Origin: a bacterium
GTDB taxonomy: Bacteria; Patescibacteriota; Minisyncoccia; UBA9983
Assembly: GCA_023244795.1 (NCBI GenBank)
Contig: JAHFLR010000025.1
Location: 1 to 7,679, forward strand
DNA length: 7,679 bases
Reading direction: 5' to 3'
The translations under genes and the position numbers were made by a program. Positions within the stretch are counted from its first letter, which is position 1; each line of letters opens with the position of its first letter. Below, piece after piece: positions 1 to 5,801 of this stretch. The notes beneath the pieces were generated by a model. It ran no database searches. It was given only the letters and a program-made list of their open reading frames with translations, and was not told the origin of the DNA.

Positions 1-178
1 CGGCCGTCTCGGCCTCCTTGGCGAGATCCTCGATCGGACGGGCCGAGGTGAGGGAGTCCAGGTCCGGCAGTGCCGTCGGGTCGACGGCGATCTGCGGCTG
101 GGTGCCCTTCTTGCCCTTCTTGCCGAGGAGCTTGTTGTTGGCGGCGGTCATGGCAACCTGCATGGCGGTGTTCGACAT
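1..178 (-). CDS. Unknown GC-rich protein, N-terminal 59 residues only (cut by window edge)
   Basis: I do not recognise this protein. The ATG at 178 is preceded by a strong Shine-Dalgarno (AAGGAGG, 187-193) at 8-nt spacing, and the frame stays open to the window edge. The visible part begins MSNTAMQVAMTAANN. It has a Lys/Gly cluster around residues 19-25 (GKKGKKG) and then a Pro/Asp/Leu-containing stretch (residues about 28-42). There is no signal peptide or membrane segment. Codon use is extreme: 55 of 59 codons end in G or C, whereas the neighbouring operon prefers A/T-rich codons. A perfect consensus promoter lies about 180 bases upstream, so strong expression is expected. Possible readings are a highly expressed abundant small protein, a horizontally acquired gene, or a contig join. 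The reading frame is well supported; the function is unknown. Confidence 0.75.
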   Translation of the reverse strand, partial: MSNTAMQVAMTAANNKLLGKKGKKGTQPQIAVDPTALPDLDSLTSARPIEDLAKEAETA

Positions 179-186
179 TGGTTTTT

Positions 187-193
187 CCTCCTT
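187..193 (-). promoter_or_regulatory. Strong Shine-Dalgarno of the GC-rich left-end gene
   Basis: AAGGAGG on the minus strand lies 8 nt before the ATG at 178. It is a near-perfect complement to the 16S anti-SD and fixes the start codon. Most other genes in the window have only A/T-rich sequence before their starts, so this site stands out. Confidence 0.85.
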
Positions 194-214
194 GCCCTAC
201 CTTCCGGTGGGCAA
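192..214 (-). promoter_or_regulatory. GNRA-capped hairpin abutting the Shine-Dalgarno
   Basis: On the minus strand, TTGCCC (214-209) pairs with GGGCAA (197-192) and ACC (208-206) pairs with GGT (201-199). One A is bulged at 198 and the GGAA loop (205-202) is a GNRA-type tetraloop. The 3' arm includes the first two bases of the AAGGAGG Shine-Dalgarno. The hairpin could tune ribosome access or stabilise the leader. The pairing is read directly; the regulatory role is inference. Confidence 0.5.
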
Positions 215-315
215 ATTGCGAAGTTGTGCGGAACGTGAATCGTGATCTTCCTTCGAACGATGTTCGTTTCTTTTTTCCTTTTTTACCTTCTTTCTGTTGC
301 GAGTTTAAGGTACAG

Positions 316-340
316 AAAAGCGCCCGGATTGAGCGCTCTT
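316..340 (-). terminator. Hairpin with short U tract; likely terminator of the copper operon
   Basis: On the minus strand, AAGAGCGCTC (340-331) pairs with GGGCGCTTTT (325-316) over 10 bp with two G-U pairs, around the 5-nt loop AATCC. The sequence continues CTGTACC, so the U tract is short and partly inside the stem. It lies 30 bases past the SIMPL stop codon, where an operon terminator is expected. It also falls within the leader of the next gene (predicted start about 355), so it may be leaky or act as an attenuator. Confidence 0.5.
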
Positions 341-361
341 TGTTGTAAAATTCTGATTGGT

Positions 362-390
362 ATTATAAACTATCTAATCTCGTATGTCAA
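362..390 (-). promoter_or_regulatory. Perfect consensus sigma70-type promoter inside the SIMPL 3' end
   Basis: On the minus strand, TTGACA (390-385), a 17-nt spacer (384-368) and TATAAT (367-362) match the housekeeping consensus in both hexamers and in spacing. The -35 box is formed by the Leu-Thr codons TTG ACA near the SIMPL C-terminus, and the spacer contains its TAG stop. The predicted start is near 355. The next gene downstream is the GC-rich ORF starting at 178. Confidence 0.8.
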
Positions 391-1200
391 GCTAACTGAA
401 ACTGTGATTTTATTCTCCCCCGTTGGAATAACCGGCGCCGGAGCGGAAGAGGCAATGCCCGCCCCCATCGTAAAGGAGTCTTTCGCCATATAAATTGGCG
501 AGTTGCCAGACTCGTTAAAGCTAACTAATCGCACCAAAGATACCCCCAAATCACTGGCGATTTTATTCGCTTTCTCTTTTGCTTTATCAATGGCTTGTTT
601 TCTGGCTTGTTCTTTGGCGAGGTCTTCATTATCAACTACAAAATTTATGCCACCAATAGAGTTGGCGCCCTTCTCTGTTGCGCCAGATAAAATCTTCCCG
701 GCGTCATCCATTTTTCTAACTTTTATATCTAGCGACTGTGTTACCACATAGCCGGTAAAGATCCGCCCACCGGTTTGGGTATAGTTGTAGTCCGGGTAAA
801 TATTGTAACTGGTAGTTTTGATGTCTTTGTCTTCTATGCCAGAATCTTTTAAGAACTTAACCACTGCATTAATTTTTTCTGTGCTGGCTTTTTGAGCATC
901 CGGCGCCGTTGCCGCTTTTTCCGTAACCGAAACAGATATTTGCGCGATGTCCGGTTTTATAAAAACCTCGCCGGTGCCGTCTACACTAATATTATGCTCG
1001 GCCTGCAAGTTACCTCCGATGTATTTTGATTCCAAAAATGCATCGTAAGCTTTAAAGCCCACAAAAATTGTTAGCACCAAAATAAAAATGCCCAACATTA
1101 TTTTTGCGCAGGGCTTGTGGCCCATGCCCATGTGGCCACCCATGCCGTGATGGCCTCCGCAGCACTCTTTTTTATCTCCCTCCTTATTTATGTCTTCCAT
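370..1200 (-). CDS. Membrane-anchored SIMPL (DUF541) protein with Met/His/Cys-rich N-terminal tail
   Basis: This is the last gene of the copper operon. I start it at the ATG at 1200 (276 aa); an in-frame TTG at 1224 would add eight unremarkable residues. Residues 13-31 are dense in possible soft-metal ligands (a Cys pair, several His and Met, then Cys31). A single hydrophobic helix follows at about 34-50, then a SIMPL/DUF541 domain from about residue 68 to the end, with the typical start SVDGTGEVFIKPDIAQISVSV and a short beta-strand terminus. SIMPL proteins such as E. coli YggE are extracytoplasmic; their biochemical role is poorly defined. Topology suggests the metal-rich tail is cytosolic and the SIMPL domain outside. 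Position 47 bases after the Cu-ATPase and the tail both suggest copper handling, which is inference. Confidence 0.85.
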   Translation of the reverse strand: MEDINKEGDKKECCGGHHGMGGHMGMGHKPCAKIMLGIFILVLTIFVGFKAYDAFLESKYIGGNLQAEHNISVDGTGEVFIKPDIAQISVSVTEKAATAPDAQKASTEKINAVVKFLKDSGIEDKDIKTTSYNIYPDYNYTQTGGRIFTGYVVTQSLDIKVRKMDDAGKILSGATEKGANSIGGINFVVDNEDLAKEQARKQAIDKAKEKANKIASDLGVSLVRLVSFNESGNSPIYMAKDSFTMGAGIASSAPAPVIPTGENKITVSVSLTYEIR

Positions 1201-1234
1201 ATTTTTTAAATTAAAACTAACCAATAATGAGTTT

Positions 1235-1240
1235 ATTGTA
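1235..1240 (-). promoter_or_regulatory. Possible internal extended -10 promoter before the SIMPL gene
   Basis: TACAAT preceded by TG-C (an extended -10 arrangement) sits in the 47-base gap between the ATPase and SIMPL genes. No good -35 box lies 16-18 bases upstream. It could give some operon-independent expression, but the match is weak. Confidence 0.25.
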
Positions 1241-1247
1241 GCATGGC

Positions 1248-3482
1248 CTATCCAATTTTATAAAATCTCATGGAGAGAGCGTTGAGGACCACCGAAACGG
1301 AGGAAAAAGCCATGGCCGCCGCCGCGATAGACGGCTTTAGCAGCCACCCGGTAACCCCATATAGCGCGCCGGCCGCTACCGGTATCATTACCACGTTATA
1401 GAAAAATGCCCAAAACAAACTTTGTTTAATTTTTCTAAGTGTATACGAGCTTAAATCAATGGCCGTTACCACATCGCGCAGATCGTCTTTAACCAAAACA
1501 ATCTCTCCCGTTTCCATCGCCACATCAGTACCGGAGCCAAGCGCAATGCCCAGGTCCGATTGCGCCAGCGCCGGCGCATCATTGATGCCATCGCCAACAA
1601 ACGCTACGAAGTTGCCCTCGTTTTGCAGTTTTTTAACTTCTTCTGATTTTCCCTGCGGTAAAATTTCCGCCAGCACCGTATCTATACCCAACTGTAAAGC
1701 AATGGCCTCCGCCACCCGCTTGTTATCTCCAGAAATGATGGCCACTTTTTTGCCAAGCTTGTGTAATTTTTCTACCGCCTCTTTAGAATATTGCTTAAGA
1801 GTGTCTGCCACCGCCACAAAACCGATAATCTTGTTTTGGAGCGCCACAATCATAACGGTCTTGCCCTGCGCCTCTAGGTTCTCCATTTCCTTTTCGGCCT
1901 CATCGGTTATTGTCAGGCCTCTCTCTCTTATTAACTTTCTGTTACCAACCATTGCCGGCTTGTCGTCCACCAACCCAACTATCCCCTTGCCGGGCATCGC
2001 CTCAAAGTTTTTTACCGAGGATGATTCGATTTTTAATTCGGCCGCCTTCTTCATAATAGATTGCGCTAGCGGATGCTCGCTGTTTCTTTCCAGAGAAACC
2101 GCGATTTGTAAAACCTCCTCTGGGTTAGATCCGTCAAAAAATTTTGTGTCTGTTACTTCCGGTTCTCCCTTGGTCAGGGTGCCGGTTTTATCAAAGACCA
2201 CCACGCTTACTTTTTTGGCCATCTCAAGCGCCTTGCTACTTTTTACCAAAATACCGCTTCTGGCTGCCAGGCCGGTACCCATCATAACGGCCGTTGGCGT
2301 GGCTAGGCCCAACGCGCAGGGGCAAGCAATAATCAAAACGGAAACAAAAATCGTTAAAGCAAAACCAAACGGCTGCCCCAATAAAAACCAAACAACAAAA
2401 GAGAAAGCGGCAATGGCCATCACTGTCGGCACAAAATAAAGAGAAACCTTGTCGGCCAATAGTTGAATGGGCGCCTTAGAACCCATGGCCTCCTCCACCG
2501 TTTTAATTATTTGCGCCAACAGAGTGTCGGCACCCACTCTGGTTGCCCTAAATTTTAACACTCCGGTTTTATTGATAGTGGCGCCGATAATCTCGCTACC
2601 TTCTTTTTTTTCTACCGGTAGGCTTTCGCCGCTAATCATCTTTTCGTCCACCGCTGAGTACCCCTCAACCACAATGCCGTCTACTGGTATTTTTTCTCCC
2701 GGTTTAACCAAAATAATATCTCCGACGTTTATTTTTTCTACCGGAGTTTTTATTTCTTGGCCGTCTTTTATAACAATGGCTTCCTTGGGTTGTAGGCCCA
2801 TTAGTTTTTTTATAGACTCTCCCGTTTTGCCCTTGGTAACAGCTTCCAAATATTTACCGAGGGAAATAAAAATCAAAATGGCCACCGCGCCGTCAAAATA
2901 AACTTCGCTCATGCCGGTTTTATTAATCATTGCCACCACAGACATAGCAATGCTATAAAAATACGCCGATGCCGTGCCGATAAAAATCAGGGAATCCATA
3001 TTGGGCATCAATTTTAATAGGCCACGAAGCCCAATCTTCCACATGTCAAAGCAGACTGCGATTACCACCGTGGCCAAAACAAACTGAATTATTGGGCCAT
3101 AGCTTATAAAAAACTTCAGCAGTGGGACCCCCAGCATCGCGCCCATAACCATATAAATAACCGGCAAGCCAAAAACAAAAGAAAACCAAAATCGGTTCCG
3201 CAATTTTTTTATTTCGCTCAGACTCTCTATTTTCTCGTGATGATGGTCGTGGCCATCCATCCCCTCCATGCTCTCTTCGTGGGCTTTGTAGCCAAGATCA
3301 TTTACTGTTTTTTTAACTTTTTCCAAATCAATTTTATCGGGGTCATAATCCAAATAAAGTTTTTCCGAAGCAAAATTGATATTGGCCGATTTAATGCCCG
3401 CCTCCTTTCCCAGAACATGCTCAATATTGATGGCGCAACTGGCGCAATGCATACCGGTGATTTTTAAAGTTTTCTTTTCCAT
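1248..3482 (-). CDS. copA: Cu(I)-exporting P1B-type ATPase (CopA family)
   Basis: This protein pumps Cu+ (possibly Ag+) out of the cytosol using ATP. It is 744 aa, a normal length for a one-HMA CopA. In order: an HMA domain with MHCASC (Cys13, Cys16); a His-rich linker at about 75-82; membrane helices from about residue 98; the actuator loop with SGES (284-287); the CPC metal site (387-389); the phosphorylation motif DKTGTLT (Asp431); SEHP (468-471) in the nucleotide domain; GDGIND (630-635); Tyr695-Asn696 in helix 7; and Met724 with Ser727-Ser728 in helix 8. CPC, YN and M-SS are the known Cu(I)-type (P1B-1) ligands, so the specificity call is firm. It starts at ATG 3482, nine bases after the upstream gene's stop, with an A/T-rich sequence and no Shine-Dalgarno. 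It is almost certainly co-transcribed with csoR. Confidence 0.96.
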   Translation of the reverse strand: MEKKTLKITGMHCASCAINIEHVLGKEAGIKSANINFASEKLYLDYDPDKIDLEKVKKTVNDLGYKAHEESMEGMDGHDHHHEKIESLSEIKKLRNRFWFSFVFGLPVIYMVMGAMLGVPLLKFFISYGPIIQFVLATVVIAVCFDMWKIGLRGLLKLMPNMDSLIFIGTASAYFYSIAMSVVAMINKTGMSEVYFDGAVAILIFISLGKYLEAVTKGKTGESIKKLMGLQPKEAIVIKDGQEIKTPVEKINVGDIILVKPGEKIPVDGIVVEGYSAVDEKMISGESLPVEKKEGSEIIGATINKTGVLKFRATRVGADTLLAQIIKTVEEAMGSKAPIQLLADKVSLYFVPTVMAIAAFSFVVWFLLGQPFGFALTIFVSVLIIACPCALGLATPTAVMMGTGLAARSGILVKSSKALEMAKKVSVVVFDKTGTLTKGEPEVTDTKFFDGSNPEEVLQIAVSLERNSEHPLAQSIMKKAAELKIESSSVKNFEAMPGKGIVGLVDDKPAMVGNRKLIRERGLTITDEAEKEMENLEAQGKTVMIVALQNKIIGFVAVADTLKQYSKEAVEKLHKLGKKVAIISGDNKRVAEAIALQLGIDTVLAEILPQGKSEEVKKLQNEGNFVAFVGDGINDAPALAQSDLGIALGSGTDVAMETGEIVLVKDDLRDVVTAIDLSSYTLRKIKQSLFWAFFYNVVMIPVAAGALYGVTGWLLKPSIAAAAMAFSSVSVVLNALSMRFYKIG

Positions 3483-3491
3483 AGTGTTTTA

Positions 3492-4904
3492 TTATTTAAC
3501 AATTTCTATTGTGCCGTTAACCATGCCCATCGAGCAGCTAAATTTGTATATGCCCGGCTTATCGATGGTAAATTCTTTTATGCTGGTTGTGCCAACGGTT
3601 AAATCTATTTGCCCGTCAAAAATATCTCTGGCCACAATAGCGTTGGTGCATCCGCTGGTGCCGGTATCTTTTATCTCCCACCTAATAGGAACACCGGCTC
3701 TGGCTTTTAACCTGCTCGGGCTATATTGAGTGGCCGATGCCTCCATGGTTACAATTTGTTTGCCGTTAACAATCGGGGGTAGCTCGCTTTGGCTCTCCAC
3801 ATCAGTAACGCTGCCGGAGCCGCTAAATGCCCGATTGATATCACTCTCTACCGATCCCTTGGGTAAACTAAATTTTACATCGCTCAGGCTAAAGTAGCCC
3901 AGCACATTTAGTTGGGCGTTGATATTAAAAAGAGCAAAGAATATAACCAAAATGGCCGCCACCTTATTAAAGGTCGTGGAAATGCGCGGGTTGTTGGAAA
4001 GTTTTACTGCCGAGAGCCCAATAATCATCAGGATTGGCAGCGTACCCAACGCAAAGGCCATCATAATAAACCCGCCCTGGACAATGCTGCCGGAAAGAAG
4101 AGCCAGCGCCTGAACCGCCAGAGTGTAACCACACGGCAAAAAAAATGTTAGAGCGCCTAAGATAAACGGCATATATTTGCCCTTAAAGTTTCTTTCGTCG
4201 GCAATGTCTCGCAAAATTATTTTGGGCATTGTTATTTGAAATTTTCTAAAAGCCCTCACCCCAATCATTTGCAAGCCTAGCGTCACCATTACCACGGAAA
4301 CGGCGATAATCAGAAAAGGAGCAAGATTCTGTGATAGTCTAATCTGCTTGCCTATTCCACCCAAAATAGCGCCAAAAAATCCGTAGGAAATCACTCTCCC
4401 TAAGTTAAAAATCAAATGCGGCTCCAATTTTTTAATCGTGGAGTCCTTAACAGAGTAAACCTCTCCCCATTGCTTAGACATTGAGAGCACCAAGCCGCCA
4501 ACCAGCGCGGCGCAGCTGGAAACTCCGGCAAAAATACCAAACAAAAATATTATCGAAAGCGAGGGAGAAGCACCCACATTAAGCAACCCGCCCAAGCCCA
4601 GCTTATTGAGCAAAATAAAAGCGGCAATCACAATAACCGAATAAAACACCACCCAGCCGTTTTTTGTTTCGCTGTTTTTTTTATTGGGAAACGGCTTTTC
4701 GGAAAATGTGTATTTCTCTTTTTTAAACAACGCATTCAGTTGGTGAGCGGAAGGAGCCTCGCCGTCGGTTTCGATTGTTATTACCTCGTCTACCGTGGAG
4801 GCACTGGCGGATTTTACCCCTTCAATGCCCAAAATTTTGCGCTCAATGTTTATCTCACAAGAGGCGCAGTGCATACCAGAAACATAATAGTTAACTTCTT
4901 TCAT
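3492..4904 (-). CDS. HMA - SafE/DsbD-like membrane - cupredoxin fusion, probable copper relay
   Basis: This is a 470-aa fusion of three modules. Residues 1-65 form an HMA copper-binding domain with MHCASC (Cys13, Cys16). After a Lys/Asn-rich linker come about seven hydrophobic segments (about 84-101, 115-141, 164-186, 194-215, 244-270, 274-300, 312-332) of the TauE/SafE-DsbD_2 type. Cys131 (SSCAAL) and Cys258 (FLPCGYT) stand where the paired membrane cysteines of CcdA/DsbD-like proteins occur. The C-terminal part (about 375-470) resembles a cupredoxin, with Cys419 (GCT), Cys457 and Met459/Met461 (CSMGM) as likely copper ligands. With the N-terminus inside, seven helices place the cupredoxin outside. 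The gene starts five bases after the csoR stop, without a Shine-Dalgarno. Transport of copper or of reducing equivalents is inferred; 'sulfite exporter', the usual automatic name, is unlikely. Confidence 0.85.
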   Translation of the reverse strand: MKEVNYYVSGMHCASCEINIERKILGIEGVKSASASTVDEVITIETDGEAPSAHQLNALFKKEKYTFSEKPFPNKKNSETKNGWVVFYSVIVIAAFILLNKLGLGGLLNVGASPSLSIIFLFGIFAGVSSCAALVGGLVLSMSKQWGEVYSVKDSTIKKLEPHLIFNLGRVISYGFFGAILGGIGKQIRLSQNLAPFLIIAVSVVMVTLGLQMIGVRAFRKFQITMPKIILRDIADERNFKGKYMPFILGALTFFLPCGYTLAVQALALLSGSIVQGGFIMMAFALGTLPILMIIGLSAVKLSNNPRISTTFNKVAAILVIFFALFNINAQLNVLGYFSLSDVKFSLPKGSVESDINRAFSGSGSVTDVESQSELPPIVNGKQIVTMEASATQYSPSRLKARAGVPIRWEIKDTGTSGCTNAIVARDIFDGQIDLTVGTTSIKEFTIDKPGIYKFSCSMGMVNGTIEIVK

Positions 4905-4909
4905 TTTTA

Positions 4910-5179
4910 TTATTTATTTGCTAATTTGCTAACTGCTAAAATTTCTTTAGTCATTTGTTCTTTAACTTTTTCGTTTTTAGATACCATGGCGCTTTTAAAA
5001 CAGGAGCTTAAGTGATTCTCCATTAAAAGCTGATGAGCGGATTTAAGTAAACCGATAACGGCCAGATTTTGCTGCATGATACTTACACAATACTCGCTAT
5101 TTTCGGTCATCTTTATAACCTTGGCCAGCAATGAGTTGGCCTTTTTAAAATTAATCAGCGCCTTTTGTTTTTTATCCAT
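4910..5179 (-). CDS. csoR: CsoR/RcnR-family (DUF156) copper-sensing regulator, divergent
   Basis: An 89-aa all-helical regulator at the head of the copper operon. The Cu(I) ligand set of CsoR is intact: Cys31 (EYCVSI), His56 and Cys60 (ENHLSSC). Spacing fits the family when the start is ATG 5179, which also sits at the predicted +1 of the promoter. CsoR proteins are tetramers that bind a C/G-tract pseudo-palindrome and release it when Cu(I) binds, derepressing the export genes; a fitting palindrome lies just upstream. The N-terminal helix is unusual: the conserved family stretch around GQVRG is replaced by SLLAK (residues 16-20), with loss of the Arg usually linked to DNA contact. The target sequence or affinity may differ. 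Family assignment is confident; symbol and copper specificity rest on ligands and neighbours. Confidence 0.88.
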   Translation of the reverse strand: MDKKQKALINFKKANSLLAKVIKMTENSEYCVSIMQQNLAVIGLLKSAHQLLMENHLSSCFKSAMVSKNEKVKEQMTKEILAVSKLANK

Positions 5180-5185
5180 GAGTAA

Positions 5186-5213
5186 ATTATATACCCGCCC
5201 TCCTGCGTGTCAA
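5186..5213 (-). promoter_or_regulatory. csoR operon promoter, consensus hexamers, predicted leaderless transcript
   Basis: On the minus strand, TTGACA (5213-5208), a 16-nt G-rich spacer and TATAAT (5191-5186) match the consensus. Only TTACTC (5185-5180) separates the -10 from the csoR ATG, so the expected +1 falls on the A of the start codon. No Shine-Dalgarno is possible on such a transcript. Confidence 0.8.
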
Positions 5214-5214
5214 C

Positions 5215-5235
5215 ACCCCCACCCCAGGTGTGGGT
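5215..5235 (-). promoter_or_regulatory. Candidate CsoR operator (G/C-tract pseudo-palindrome)
   Basis: Arms ACCCACACC and GGTGGGGGT flank TGG and pair at 8 of 9 positions. The right arm ends one base before the -35 box. C-tract/G-tract dyads of this kind are the known operator type of CsoR proteins. The short distance to the -35 would let a bound tetramer block polymerase. Assignment to CsoR is inferred from pattern and position. Confidence 0.6.
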
Positions 5236-5268
5236 AAGCAGGTGCTTGAGAGTGTTTTTTTAACAATG

Positions 5269-5339
5269 TCGGAGCGCCGGGAATCGGACCCGGACTACAA
5301 GACCCCCAGCCTTGTGTACTACCACTATACTACGCCCCG
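5269..5339 (-). tRNA. tRNA-Pro, anticodon GGG
   Basis: It folds as a 71-nt cloverleaf without an encoded CCA. Acceptor CGGGGCG pairs with CGCTCCG (one G-U), with discriminator A73. The D stem is GTAT/GTAC with one G-U and loop AGTGGTA. The anticodon stem is CAAGG/TCTTG with loop CTGGGGG, giving anticodon GGG followed by G37. The T stem CCGGG/CCCGG is perfect. The C1-G72 pair, A73 and G37 are typical of proline tRNAs. The T loop reads TCCGATT, so position 55 is C instead of the near-universal T. It lies between the terminator of the CxxC gene and the copper operon promoter. Confidence 0.93.
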
Positions 5340-5370
5340 TATTTAGAAATTAGGTTGTTAAAAGGATAAC

Positions 5371-5407
5371 ATAAAAAGAAACGCCCGCCGAGTGTGGCTC
5401 GGCGGGC
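5371..5407 (-). terminator. Strong intrinsic terminator after the CxxC protein gene
   Basis: On the minus strand, GCCCGCCGAG (5407-5398) pairs perfectly with CTCGGCGGGC (5392-5383) over 10 bp around loop CCACA. G, then TTTCTTTTT, follow (5382-5373). It begins three bases after the TAA stop and separates this unit from the tRNA gene. The plus-strand reading lacks a T tract, so it acts in one direction. Confidence 0.9.
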
Positions 5408-5409
5408 AA

Positions 5410-5727
5410 TTAGGGTTGGGGCTTCTTGGGCTTGGGCAAAGCAATGCGCTCGGCCCACAAAGTGACCTCATGAGCAAAGCGCAGGCACGCCTCATGATCA
5501 GACTCCTCCGACATCCTGATAAACGTCGGAGGCGGCTCAATGACACGGCCCAGCCTCTTTTTGTTCTTGGGCGGCGGTTTGGGCGCTTCCCGCGACTCCT
5601 CTGGGGCCTCCTCTGAAATCTCCTCCGGTTTCGGCAGCGGCTCGGGGTCTGGAGCGTTACGCTCCTCACATCCCGGGCACTCTGCAGCCCGCTCCTTACC
5701 AACTAGCGGACACGTGGCGCAACTCAT
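5410..5727 (-). CDS. Unknown small CxxC (zinc-knuckle-like) Pro/Glu-rich protein
   Basis: I do not recognise this 105-aa protein. The start is ATG 5727, with Shine-Dalgarno AAGGGGGT (5735-5742) 7 nt upstream; a GTG at 5736 overlaps that site and is unlikely. The N-terminus has Cys3-x2-Cys6 and Cys17-x2-Cys20, a spacing suited to one zinc ion. Residues about 25-57 are a low-complexity Pro/Glu/Lys linker, presumably disordered. Residues about 58-97 may form helices, including Cys81 and Trp91, and a Pro/Lys tail ends the protein. There is no membrane segment. The gene is clearly GC-richer than its neighbours and forms its own unit with promoter, Shine-Dalgarno and terminator. That tidy architecture supports a real, well expressed gene over the overlapping ORFs in other frames. 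A nucleic-acid or ribosome-associated role is possible but unproven. Confidence 0.75.
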   Translation of the reverse strand: MSCATCPLVGKERAAECPGCEERNAPDPEPLPKPEEISEEAPEESREAPKPPPKNKKRLGRVIEPPPTFIRMSEESDHEACLRFAHEVTLWAERIALPKPKKPQP

Positions 5728-5734
5728 GGCGACC

Positions 5735-5742
5735 ACCCCCTT
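5735..5742 (-). promoter_or_regulatory. Shine-Dalgarno deciding the start of the CxxC protein
   Basis: AAGGGGGT on the minus strand lies 7 nt before ATG 5727 and overlaps the alternative GTG at 5736. It therefore supports the ATG. It is one of only two convincing Shine-Dalgarno sites in the window. Confidence 0.65.
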
Positions 5743-5753
5743 TCTGGGTATAA

Positions 5754-5782
5754 ACTATATCACAAAAGAACTTGTAATGCAA
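5754..5782 (-). promoter_or_regulatory. Extended -10 promoter of the CxxC protein gene
   Basis: On the minus strand, TTGCAT (5782-5777), a 17-nt spacer and TATAGT (5759-5754) form a good promoter, strengthened by TG-A directly before the -10 (extended -10). The predicted start is near 5747, giving a leader of about 20 nt that carries the Shine-Dalgarno. It begins just after the stop codon of the PF04020 gene. Confidence 0.75.
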
Positions 5783-5801
5783 GGTTACCGCCTCAAAGAA
5801 T

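Larger units (their letters stand above)
179..355 (-). promoter_or_regulatory. Long structured 5' leader (about 177 nt) of the GC-rich gene
   Basis: The region between the predicted transcription start (about 355) and the ATG at 178 holds no gene. In order it contains a GC hairpin at 316-340 whose base can extend by CAGAA/UUCUG (355-351 with 317-313), a purine-rich stretch at about 265-298, a small perfect hairpin CGAAC-ATC-GTTCG (266-254), a direct repeat TCACG-AT-TCACG (about 234-245), and the GNRA-capped hairpin before the Shine-Dalgarno. No known riboswitch class is recognisable by eye. It may be a cis-regulatory RNA or simply a stabilising leader. Confidence 0.45.

Noticed and set aside
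1201..1224. TTG start extending the SIMPL protein by eight residues
   Set aside because: No Shine-Dalgarno or family similarity supports it, and an ATG follows at 1200.
1459..2439. Long plus-strand ORF (326 codons) opposite copA
   Set aside because: It lies wholly antisense to the ATPase, whose motifs are intact, and its translation is Ser/Thr/Ala-rich without any domain. It is a shadow of the real gene.
5236..5261. Plus-strand hairpin AAGCA/TGCTT with a T run as a terminator
   Set aside because: The 5-bp stem has a 2-nt loop, is separated from the T run, and no plus-strand gene precedes it.
5358..5702. Arg-rich minus-strand ORF in another frame over the CxxC gene
   Set aside because: It runs through the strong terminator and has no Shine-Dalgarno; Arg-rich content is typical of an off-frame in GC-rich DNA.
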